A stretch of 64,000 nt of DNA from Thaumatotibia leucotreta (Eukaryota; Arthropoda; Insecta; Lepidoptera; Tortricidae), in NCBI GenBank assembly GCA_025490895.1, contig JALPQI010002170.1, positions 49,108-113,107 of the forward strand. The letters are read 5' to 3'. The notes under the pieces are model-generated. The model saw only the letters and a list, made by a program, of their open reading frames with translations, was not told the origin of the DNA and did no database searches. Both the position numbers and the translations under genes were made by a program. Each line of letters starts with the position of its first letter. Positions within the stretch are counted from its first letter, which is position 1. Below, one piece after another: positions 13,101 to 25,100 of the stretch.

Positions 13101-16100
13101 TATAAAACCGCCGTGAGACCGGCTATGTTATATGGTGCAGAATGCTGGCCTCTCAAGAAGCAACAATCCGAACAACTCCACGTCGCTGAAATGTGAATGC
13201 TTAGGTGGTCTGGTGGCGTAACACTCTTGGACAAAGTCCCAAACCGCTACATCAGGGGCACATTCAAAATAAGACCCATTCAGGAAAAGCTAATAGAAAC
13301 ACGACTCCGATGGTACGGCTACGTCACGAGGAGGCCAGAAGACCACATGACCAGAAAAGTGCTGGAGTATAAGTCTAGACCGAAAAAGGCTGGGCGACCC
13401 CGACTTACATGGATGTCCGTAATTAAGAAAGACCTAGAGAATAAGAATATAGACCCAACGACGACCCAGAACAGATATAACTGGAGAAAATTGATTAGGA
13501 GAGCCGACCCCAAATGAAAATGGGATAAGGCCAGATAAAGAAGAAGAAGAAATTTTCCTTAGTTATTTCCATTTTTACAACCGACTTGTCACCTTTAAAT
13601 AGACGCTGTAATAAAACTATTCGACCAATTTGAAAACATGTTTTTGTTTTCGAGTTCTAAATTCAAAAGGATGAAAATGCCATATGTTTATTTTTTTTAA
13701 ATCGCGGGAGGTTGGCAAATGACACGACTTAAAAGGCAGCCTACGTACAACAAAAAGAATTCAGTCGAATTAGGAACCTCCTCCTTTTTTTAAATCGGTT
13801 AAAAAGTTTTCTACTTGCAACGAAGATCGCATGACCTTTCGTCAGAACAGAGACTCACTTGAAGTTAGCCTCCTTCCCGTGCTCCTTCGTTTGATGCGCC
13901 AACGCCGTCAGCAACGTGTGCGACACTCTGTCAGTGGCGCTGGTGGAACTGGCCGCCACCGCCTGGTAGGGCTCCGAAGCCTGCAGGGGACAGGTTGTGA
14001 GGGGACGCTCGGAGCTCTCTATTGCCGGATCTTTGGCACCTAGAGAATAGAACAGAAACTCACTTGAAGTTAGCTTCCTTCCCGTGCTCCTTCGTTTGAT
14101 GCGCCAACGCCGTCAACAACGTGTGCGACACTCTGTCAGTGGCGCTGGTGGAACTGGCCGCCACCGCCTGGTAGGGCTCCGAAGCCTGCAGGGGACAGGT
14201 TGTGAGGGGACACTCGGAGCTCTCTATTGCCGGATCTTTGGCACCTACAGAATAGAACAGAGACTCACTTGAAGTTAGCCTCCTTCCCGTGCTCCTTCGT
14301 TTGATGCGCCACCGCCTGGTAGGGCTCCGAAGCCTGCAGAGGACAGGTAGTGAGGGGACGCTCGGAGCTCTCTATTGCCGGATCTTTGGCACCTAGAGAA
14401 TAGAACAGAAACTCACTTGAAGTTAGCTTCCTTCCCGTGCTCCTTCGTTTGATGCGCCAACGCAGTCAGCAAGGTGTGCGACACTCTGTCAGTGGCGCTG
14501 GTGGAACTGGCCGCCACCGCCTGGTAGGGCTCCGAAGCCTGCAGGGGACAAGTGGTGAGGGGTCCCTCGGAGCTCTCTATTGCCGGATCTTTGGCACCTA
14601 GAGAATAGAACAGAGACTCACTTGAAGTTAGCTTCCTTTCCATGTTCCTTCGTTTGATGCGCCAACGCTGTCAGCAACGTGTGCGACACTCTGTCAGTGG
14701 CGCTGGTGGAACTGGCCGCCACCGCCTGGTAGGGCTCCGAAGCCTGCAGGGGACAGGTGGTGAGGGGACGCTCGGAGCTCTCTATTGCCGGATCTTTGGC
14801 ACCTACAGAATAGAACAGAGACTCACTTGAAGTTAGCTTCCTTTCCATGCTCCTTCGTTTGATGCGCCAACGCCGTCAGCAACGTGTGCGACACTCTGTC
14901 AGTGGCGCTGGTGGAACTGGCCGCCACCGCCTGGTAGGGCTCCGAAGCCTGCAGGGGACAGGTGGTGAGGGGACGCTCGGAGCTCTCTATTGCCGGATCT
15001 TTGGCACCTAGATAATAGAACAGAGACTCACTTGAAGTTAGCCTCCTTCCCGTGCTCCTTCGTTTGATGCGCCAACGCCGTCAGCAACGTGTGCGACACT
15101 CTGTCAGTGGCGCTGGTGGAACTGGCCGCCACCGCCTGGTAGGGCTCCGAAGCCTGCAGGGGACAGGTGGTGAGGGGACGCTCGGAGCTCTCTATTGCCG
15201 GATCTTTGGCACCTAGATAATAGAACAGAGACTCACTTGAAGTTAGCCTCCTTCCCGTGCTCCTTCGTTTGATGCGCCAACGCCGTCAGCAACGTGTGCG
15301 ACACTCTGTCAGTGGCGCTGGTGGAACTGGCCGCCACCGCCTGGTAGGGCTCCGAAGCCTGCAGGGGACAGGTTGTGAGGGGACGCTCGGAGCTCTCTAT
15401 GAGGAGCTGCCGGATCTTTGGCACCTGGGGATGAAATGGAACAGTTGTATGTGATGACAGAATAAACATGCAGCTGGAATTATTGAAATAACTGACATTT
15501 GTAGTCGCAGTAACATTGCGCTCCGAGTAAAATCATGCCTATTTTAGTCTGTACCATTTACTGCTACATCGAGCTTTAGATAAAGGACCAGGATCTTCTT
15601 ACCCTTTTGCCTGAAGGGTTACTTCTGGAGGAACGATGAGGGATGCTGGTCACTCTGGACAGTAGCGATTAGGGAATTCAAATGTGCGCAATCACGGGAT
15701 TTTCAAACGCCAAATACCGGGATAGCATATTTCAGTAGAGACGGAGGATCGACAGCACAGCGCAGTGCTAGAGGGAGGGCTATACTACTGGCAGCTACCT
15801 TCATGTACAGCAGTAGCAGCAGCAGCGGCCAGTAGCGACGGAGGGTCGGCAGCACAGCGCAGTGCTAGAGGGAGGGCTATACTACTGGCAGCAGTACCTT
15901 CATGTACAGCAGTAGCAGCAGCAGCGGCCAGTAGCGACGGAGGGTCGGCAGCACAGCGCAGTGCTAGAGGGAGGGCTATACTACTGGCAGCAGTACCTTC
16001 ATGTACAGCAGTAGCAGCAGCAGCGGCCAGTAGCGACGGAGGGTCGGCAGCACAGCGCAGTGCTAGAGGGAGGGCTATACTACTGGCAGCTACCTTCATG

Positions 16101-19100
16101 TACAGCAGTAGCAGCAGCAGCGGCCAGTAGCGACGGAGGGTCGGCAGCACAGCGCAGTGCTAGAGGGAGGGCTATACTACTGGCAGCAGTACCTTCATGT
16201 ACAGCAGTAGCAGCAGCAGCGGCCAGTAGCGACGGAGGGTCGGCAGCACAGCGCAGTGCTAGAGGGAGGGCTATACTACTGGCAGCAGTACCTTCATGTA
16301 CAGCAGTAGCAGCAGCAGCGGCCAGTAGCGACGGAGGGTCGGCAGCACAGCGCAGTGCTAGAGGGAGGGCTATACTACTGGCAGCAGTACCTTCATGTAC
16401 AGCAGTAGCAGCAGCAGCGGCCAGTAGCGACGGAGGGTCGGTAGCACAGCGCAGTGCTAGAGGGAGGGCTATACTACTGGCAGCAGTACCTTCATGTACA
16501 GCAGTAGCAGCAGCAGCGGCCAGTAGCGACGGAGGGTCGGTAGCACAGCGCAGTGCTAGAGGGAGGGCTATACTACTGGCAGCAGTACCTTCATGTACAG
16601 CAGTAGCAGCAGCAGCGGCCAGTAGCGACGGAGGGTCGGCAGCACAGCGCAGTGCTAGAGGGAGGGCTATACTACTGGCAGCAGTACCTTCATGTACAGC
16701 AGTAGCAGCAGCAGCGGCCAGTAGCGACGGAGGGTCGGCAGCACAGCGCAGTGCTAGAGGGAGGGCTATACTACTTGCAGCTACCTTCATGTACAGCAGT
16801 AGCAGCAGCAGCGGCTCGGCAGAGGCAGCAGCGGCGAGTAGCGACGGAGGGTCGGCAGCACAGCGCAGTGCTAGAGGGAGGGCTATACTACTGGCAGCAG
16901 TACCTTCATGTACAGCAGTAGCAGCAGCAGCGGCTCGGCAGAGGCAGCAGCGGCGAGTAGCGACGGAGGGTCGGCAGCACAGCGCAGTGCTAGAGGGAGG
17001 GCTATACTACTGGCAGCAGTACCTTCATGTACAGCAGTAGCAGCAGCAGCGGCTCGGCAGAGGCAGCAGCGGCGAGTAGCGACGGAGGGTCGGCAGCACA
17101 GCGCAGTGCTAGAGGGAGGGCTATACTACTGGCAGCAGTACCTTCATGTACAGCAGTAGCAGCAGCAGCGGCTCGGCAGAGGCAGCAGCGGCGAGTAGCG
17201 ACGGAGGGTCGGCAGCACAGCGCAGTGCTAGAGGGAGGGCTATACTACTGGCAGCTACCTTCATGTACAGCAGTAGCAGCAGCAGCGGCTCGGCAGAGGC
17301 AGCAGCGGCGAGTAGCGACGGAGGGTCGGTAGCACAGCGCAGTGCTAGAGGGAGGGCTATACTACTGGCAGCAGTACCTTCATGTACAGCAGTAGCAGCA
17401 GCAGCGGCCAGTAGCGACGGAGGGTCGGCAGCACAGCGCAGTGCTAGAGGGAGGGCTATACTACTGGCAGCAGTACCTTCATGTACAGCAGTAGCAGCAG
17501 CAGCGGCCAGTAGCGACGGAGGTCGGTAGCACAGCGCAGTGCTAGAGGGAGGGCTATACTACTGGCAGCTACCTTCATGTACAGCAGTAGCAGCAGCAGC
17601 GGCCAGTAGCGACGGAGGGTCGGCAGCACAGCGCAGTGCTAGAGGGAGGGCTATACTACTGGCAGCAGTACCTTCATGTACAGCAGTAGCAGCAGCAGCG
17701 GCCAGTAGCGACGGAGGGTCGGCAGCACAGCGCAGTGCTAGAGGGAGGGCTATACTACTGGCAGCTACCTTCATGTACAGCAGTAGCAGCAGCAGCGGCC
17801 AGTAGCGACGGAGGGTCGGCAGCACAGCGCAGTGCTAGAGGGAGGGCTATACTACTGGCAGCTACCTTCATGTACAGCAGTAGCAGCAGCAGCGGCCAGT
17901 AGCGACGGAGGGTCGGTAGCACAGCGCAGTGCTAGAGGGAGGGCTATACTACTGGCAGCAGTACCTTCATGTACAGCAGTAGCAGCAGCAGCGGCCAGTA
18001 GCGACGGAGGGTCGGTAGCACAGCGCAGTGCTAGAGGGAGGGCTATACTACTGGCAGCAGTACCTTCATGTACAGCAGTAGCAGCAGCAGCGGCCAGTAG
18101 CGACGGAGGGTCGGCAGCACAGCGCAGTGCTAGAGGGAGGGCTATACTACTGGCAGCAGTACCTTCATGTACAGCAGTAGCAGCAGCAGCGGCCAGTAGC
18201 GACGGAGGGTCGGTAGCACAGCGCAGTGCTAGAGGGAGGGCTATACTACTGGCAGCAGTACCTTCATGTACAGCAGTAGCAGCAGCAGCGGCCAGTAGCG
18301 ACGGAGGGTCGGCAGCACAGCGCAGTGCTAGAGGGAGGGCTATACTACTGGCAGCTACCTTCATGTACAGCAGTAGCAGCAGCAGCGGCCAGTAGCGACG
18401 GAGGGTCGGTAGCACAGCGCAGTGCTAGAGGGAGGGCTATACTACTGGCAGCAGTACCTTCATGTACAGCAGTAGCAGCAGCAGCGGCCAGTAGCGACGG
18501 AGGGTCGGCAGCACAGCGCAGTGCTAGAGGGAGGGCTATACTACTGGCAGCTACCTTCATGTACAGCAGTAGCAGCAGCAGCGGCCAGTAGCGACGGAGG
18601 GTCGGCAGCACAGCGCAGTGCTAGAGGGAGGGCTATACTACTGGCAGCTACCTTCATGTACAGCAGTAGCAGCAGCAGCGGCTCGGCAGAGGCAGCAGCG
18701 GCGAGTAGCGACGGAGGGTCGGTAGCACAGCGCAGTGCTAGAGGGAGGGCTATACTACTGGCAGCAGTACCTTCATGTACAGCAGTAGCAGCAGCAGCGG
18801 CCAGTAGCGACGGAGGGTCGGTAGCACAGCGCAGTGCTAGAGGGAGGGCTATACTACTGGCAGCAGTACCTTCATGTACAGCAGTAGCAGCAGCAGCGGC
18901 CAGTAGCGACGGAGGGTCGGTAGCACAGCGCAGTGCTAGAGGGAGGGCTATACTACTGGCAGCTACCTTCATGTACAGCAGTAGCAGCAGCAGCGGCTCG
19001 GCAGAGGCAGCAGCGGCGAGTAGCGACGGAGGGTCGGTAGCACAGCGCAGTGCTAGCGGGAGTCTGGCTTCGATGCGACGTCTCATGCTTTCCAGGTCTG

Positions 19101-22100
19101 GGCCGGCTTCTTCTGCTTCTTGCATTATGTATTTGATGAGGACTTCCAGCTGAAACAAAGAAATATTTCAGTTTATGGTACACTTTTGACAAGAGAGGAG
19201 ATGCTTTTGACCTATTAAAAAATGGTACACGTTTGTAAGTAGGGAGTAAAATAGATTATAGCTACAAGACGTTCAGAGCGGTGCTGATGCTTTATTTTTA
19301 ACTCATCAAACACGAGCCACACCAAAATTTCATTGGTTTCGGCCCTTATCAGTGAGACACAAGATTCAAAACAGCTAGGAAACATATTCCAATTATCCAA
19401 TTAAGGGTTATTCGCTATCTTGATGTTAGTACAAAGTTCCCAGAAAAGGTAGAGAAATAAAGAGTTCGGAAGGTGGACTTTTTTTTTTTTTTTATACCAC
19501 GTCGGTGGCAAACAAGCATACGGCCCGCCTGATGGAAAGCAGTCACCGTAGCCTATGGGCGCTTGCAACCCCAGGGGTGTCACATGCGCGTTGCCGACCC
19601 AATAAGAACTTGTACACTCCTCTTTTGAAGAACCCCATACTGTAGTCCAACGGGAAAACCTCGGCAGGGAGCTCATTCCACAGACGGACCGTCCGCGGGA
19701 ACAAGTTCCTCTGAAACCGCACGGTGCGCGACCATTTAGGTTGCAAGGTGTGAGGATGAGCGCCCAGTCGGTGGCGAGCGGTGCGATGATGAAAAGTGGA
19801 CGTTGGCATCATGTCGTACAGTTCTTCAGAGCACAACCCATTGTACAGACGATAGAACACACATAAGGAGGCGAAGTCTCTCCTTAGACTTAAGGGTTCA
19901 ATACCGCCTGTGAGTCTGGGATCGTCGACTATTCGGACAGCTCGTCTCTGAACCGAGTCAAAGGGTGCAAGCTGGTATACAGGTGCTCCTGCCCAGAGGT
20001 GACAGCAATACTCCATATGGGGTCTGACTTGCGACTTATATAACAGAAGTCTTTGCCCCGGAGTAAAGTATCCCCTCGCTTTATTGAGCACCCCGAGCTT
20101 TTTGGATGCCAGCGTAGCTTTTCCCTCTAGGTGACATCGGAATTGGACGTCGTTGGAAATGTCGACTCCGAGGATCCCAATACTCCCTGACATGGTAAGA
20201 GCTGTGTCTTGGAACTTTGGAGCCACAGTAAATGGGGTTTTTTTAGCGGTAAACGCGCAAACTTGTGTCTTTGTGGGGTTGAACCTGACTAGGTTATCTC
20301 GACCCCATAACGAGACTCTAGATAAAGTGTTCTCGATGTCAGACACAAGTTTTCCGCGACTTTCCAGTACCACAGAGCGAGGGATATTAGCACGGCCTGT
20401 GTAAAAAGTATCCCCAGTACTGTCATCCGCATAGCAATGGAGGTCGCCGATAGACAACATGTCATTGATATGCAGAAGGAACAGCGTTGGGGATAGCACA
20501 GAGCCTTGCGGGACGCCAGCGTTTATGTCCATGCTATCAGAGCAGCTACCGTCTACTACGGCACGAATGCGTCTGCCGGACAAAAAGCTAGCAATCCATC
20601 TGCATAATCCCTCGGGCAGTCCATAAGATGGCAACTTCGACAAAAGGCCCCTATGCCAGACCCGATCGAACGCCTTCGCTATATCTAGGCTGACTGCCAA
20701 AGCCTCGCCTTGACTCTCAATGGCTGATGCCCAGCGGTGAGTGAGGTACACTAGAAGATCACCGGTAGAGCGACCGTGGCGAAAGCCATACTGGCGGTCG
20801 CTTATAAGATCGTGTTCTTCTAGGTAACCAAGGAGCTTAGCGTTAACTATACGCTCCATGACCTTAGAGAGAAGGGAGGTGATAGCGATAGGCCTATAAT
20901 TCGATGGATCCGATCTGTCACCCTTTTTTGGAACAGGGTGCACAAGGGCCGTCTTCCACGAAGATGGAACTTCCCGTTTGATACTGGAAAGAGCGAAGAG
21001 ACGCGTTAACACAGGACACAACTCAGGAGCACAACGTTTAAGCACCACTGCAGGTATGCCGTCTGGCCCGCTCGACTTGTGAACGTTTAACGACAGCAAC
21101 TCCCGCCGAACATCTTTCTGGGAGATGCGAATTTCTGGCATGGAGTGTGCGCACCGCGGGATGGTAGGCGGTATAATGCTGCCGTCATCGCTCACAGTCG
21201 AGTTCGAGGCAAAAAGAGCACCTAGAAGATCGGCTTTCTCTTTTGCACTATGGACCAGATTACCGTCAGCATTTCGCAGTGGTGGCAGGGACGACCGACA
21301 AAAGTTTCCCTCGGCAGCTTTGGCAAGTGACCAGAAGGCCCTACTCCCGGAAGGGTGGCCTGCAAGCTTCTCGCCAAATCTGCCGACAAAATCAAATTTT
21401 GCTCTGGCAACAGCTCTTTTGCAGGACCTCGAAGCAGCATTCAGTCTGCGTTTCGCATCAGAGACGTTCGGATCCTTATCAGTTACGGCCTTGGTCCAAG
21501 CCCTGTAAGCAGCCTGCTTTTGAACCGCAGCTTCTTTACAGGGCCGGTTAAACCAAGGTCGCTTCTTTGCTCCTGTAGCGATTAGTGAGTTGGGAATGAA
21601 ACAGTCCATTCCCAGCTGTATCGTCTCGGCGACATTAGTCGCACAGGAGTCAGGATCATCCAATGCGAAACAGAGCTGCCTCCAAGGGTACGAAGCGTAG
21701 AATTCACGCAATCCGTCCCAATCTGCTGACCCGTACTGCCAAACGCGACGAGTAGTAGTAGGTCGCGGTGGTTCTCGCTGCGCGCAAGGCGAATTTGTCC
21801 GGATAAGGCAGTGATCGGACGAGCCGAGAGGTGCATTTACTGCGATGGTGTATCCGTCCAGATGCGTGGTCAACAGAAGGTCAAGCAAGGAGCTCGTATG
21901 GTCCTCGATATCTGGTATTCTCGTGTGAGAACGTACCAGTTGTGAGAGCCCATAGGCCAGAGAAAATTCGTGAGCAGACCTTCCCGCAAAGTCGGTGGAC
22001 CGGGAGCCCAGCCACTCAACGTGGTGGGCATTAAAGTCCCCCAAAATCACCAACTCCGCGGATGGGTACTGCTCAAGCACTCTGTCGGATGTCGACTGTA

Positions 22101-25100
22101 TGTGCTCGAAGAGTCGGGTTGTCTCTGTGTTGCCACTGTGAGACCTGTAAAGGCACGCGTAGACTCTGGTGTGGCCGCCGTAGTCCACACGCACCCACAA
22201 AACTGACAGGTCCCTGTCTTCAAAGGCAAGAAGACGACGACAGCATACATCCTGCCGGGTGTACATACATACACCGGCGTGTCTCACGAACTTATGTTCG
22301 AGTGTATAGCCGGGGTACAATAGGTACGATATATCCGCCGGGCAGGATATTTGCGTCTCCGTGAGGAAAAGTATGGTCGGCTGCGCAGTTTCCAGGTGGC
22401 AGTGGACTGCGTTTAGGTTAGAGTGGATACCCCTGATGATGCAGTAGTCCACTTGTGTGGATGGAGATGCCGCTGATAGTCCAAACTTTTTCTGTTTTCG
22501 CGCCATTATAGTGGGTGTACTTAATCCTAAGAAGGGTTCGGAGTGCCGACGACTCAAGGGACAAACAAACGGAACAAATCTGGCAGGGGACAGCGCAGGT
22601 AGTGCGGTCTGCAGGCACGGCGTACGGAAGGGCCCCCGGTCCCCCCCTGTGGCAGCGGCCGGGGCCACTCCGGTCTCCTCCTCCGGCACGGCCACTACTC
22701 CAGGGATTTTGCGCAGGTTGGCGGTTCAGCCTCCCAGGGCGGAGATTACGTGGTTCCTGGGTTCGGGAACCCTACTGACCTACGTGCGGCCAGCGGTCAG
22801 CCGTTTCACCGGGTCTCCCTGATAGCCGCACCTGCATGCCGCGCCAACACAGGGCGAAGCCAGTATTGTCAGTTCCGTAGGTCCCCCCGTCGGCAGCACT
22901 CCGCACCCTCGTTGAGCCTGGCTACCTTACTCACCAGCAGGAACACAACACTATGTGTAGGGGATAGTGTTATTTGGCTGCGGTTTTCTGTAAGGCGGAG
23001 GTACTTCCCCAGTTGGGCTCTGCTCTAGATAAGAGCGAGATGGCATCCGCTGTGCTGTGCCCTACCACACAAAGCGGGACTAAAGATAGGAGCCCGCTGG
23101 ATACGAGTGGCGCTATGATTATGGCAATCTTTGGAGGATTTCCAGCAGTGGACGTCGTTCAGCTGATATGACGATATTTTAATAAATAAATAAATAATAA
23201 GGTTAATAAATTCCAAAGGAACTGCTGGGCTATTTATTTATTTAATAAAGTCCAAAAGTAAACCTTCATGTACAAAAGGCGAACTTAATGCCAAAAGGCA
23301 TTCTCTACCAGTCAACCTTAAGGCAAAACATAGTTGTGGGCGGTGCTATTTACTTACTACTTACTATTAATGAAACTACTTACCCTACGCCTACGACACG
23401 AATAAGTATACTTACTAAAATAACATATGCATTTGCATGCATATATTATGTTACATAATATAATAAATAATATATACAAATCAATACATAATATAAATAT
23501 ATATAAATAAATAAAGACGTGTGAAATGTGTGATAATTTGAACCGAATTGTTTAATCTGCTAGCAAAGACAGAATGGACAGAAAGTTTAAAAGCCAGTTT
23601 GCTGTTGGAATTTTTGATATCAAGTGGAAGTGTGTTCAGTATAGTACACTCTATGGGTACAGTATGGGTACCTGCGCGTGGGTGAGGCGGTGCAGATGGC
23701 AGGGCGCCTGGTGCTTGGGCGCGGCGCGGTCGCGGCCCTGCCACACGCGCTCGGACCCCATCAGGGTCTCCGCGAAGTGTAGCAGTACACTATGGGTACA
23801 GTATGGGTACCTGCGCGTGGGTGAGGCGGTGCAGATGGCAGGGCGCCTGGTGCTTGGGCGCGGCGCGGTCGCGGCCCTGCCACACGCGCTCGGACCCCAT
23901 CAGGGTCTCCGCGAAGTGTAGCAGTACACTATGGGTACAGTATGGGTACCTGCGCGTGGGTGAGGCGGTGCAGATGGCAGGGCGCCTGGTGCTTGGGCGC
24001 GGCGCGGTCGCGGCCCTGCCACACGCGCTCGGACCCCATCAGGGTCTCCGCGAAGTGTAGCAGTACACTATGGGTACAGTATGGGTACCTGCGCGTGGGT
24101 GAGGCGGTGCAGATGGCAGGGCGCCTGGTGCTTGGGCGCGGCGCGGTCGCGGCCCTGCCACACGCGCTCGGACCCCATCAGGGTCTCCGCGAAGTGTAGC
24201 AGTACACTATGGGTACAGTATGGGTACCTGCGCGTGGGTGAGGCGGTGCAGATGGCAGGGCGCCTGGTGCTTGGGCGCGGCGCGGTCGCGGCCCTGCCAC
24301 ACGCGCTCGGACCCCATCAGGGTCTCCGCGAAGTGTAGCAGTACACTATGGGTACAGTATGGGTACCTGCGCGTGGGTGAGGCGGTGCAGATGGCAGGGC
24401 GCCTGGTGCTTGGGCGCGGCGCGGTCGCGGCCCTGCCACACGCGCTCGGACCCCATCAGGGTCTCCGCGAAGTGTAGCAGTACACTATGGGTACAGTATG
24501 GGTACCTGCGCGTGGGTGAGGCGGTGCAGATGGCAGGGCGCCTGGTGCTTGGGCGCGGCGCGGTCGCGGCCCTGCCACACGCGCTCGGACCCCATCAGGG
24601 TCTCCGCGAAGTGTAGCAGTACACTATGGGTACAGTATGGGTACCTGCGCGTGGGTGAGGCGGTGCAGATGGCAGGGCGCCTGGTGCTTGGGCGCGGCGC
24701 GGTCGCGGCCCTGCCACACGCGCTCGGACCCCATCAGGGTCTCCGCGAAGTGTAGCAGTACACTATGGGTACAGTATGGGTACCTGCGCGTGGGTGAGGC
24801 GGTGCAGATGGCAGGGCGCCTGGTGCTTGGGCGCGGCGCGGTCGCGGCCCTGCCACACGCGCTCGGACCCCATCAGGGTCTCCGCGAAGTGTAGCAGTAC
24901 ACTATGGGTACAGTATGGGTACCTGCGCGTGGGTGAGGCGGTGCAGATGGCAGGGCGCCTGGTGCTTGGGCGCGGCGCGGTCGCGGCCCTGCCACACGCG
25001 CTCGGACCCCATCAGGGTCTCCGCGAAGTCTAGAACGCCGCTTGCAGCCCAACCTCTGTGAAAAACGCCTTTCAATTACATTTATACATTTTGAAAGAAA

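Larger units (their letters stand above)
2267..13549 (+). mobile_element. RTE-clade LINE inserted in the mariner, itself twice interrupted
   Basis: It is bounded by a perfect 15-bp target site duplication AAATTTTCCTTAGTT (2252-2266 and 13550-13564). The 5' end begins TGGCGCGGGG and the 3' end finishes in an AAG repeat. Positions 2267-2622 are 5' UTR. Coding parts are 2623-3412, 4719-6428 and 13069-13517, interrupted by a Tc1-like element and an LTR element. Excluding insertions it is about 3.3 kb. Confidence 0.92.
1157..13745 (-). mobile_element. Mariner element, split by an 11.3-kb RTE insertion
   Basis: The ends are inverted repeats of about 30 bp (1157: CGAAGGTTGCCTTTTAAGT; reverse complement from 13745: CGTAGGCTGCCTTTTAAGT, about 4 mismatches in 30), flanked by TA (1155-1156, 13746-13747). 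The element proper would be about 1.3 kb; the rest is the nested RTE at 2267-13549. It sits in the IntS1 intron between exons 16 and 15. Confidence 0.9.

Noticed and set aside
15735..19153. Ser/Ala-rich low-complexity proteins on the plus strand
   Set aside because: CAG/AGC-rich exon-14 repeat read on the wrong strand.
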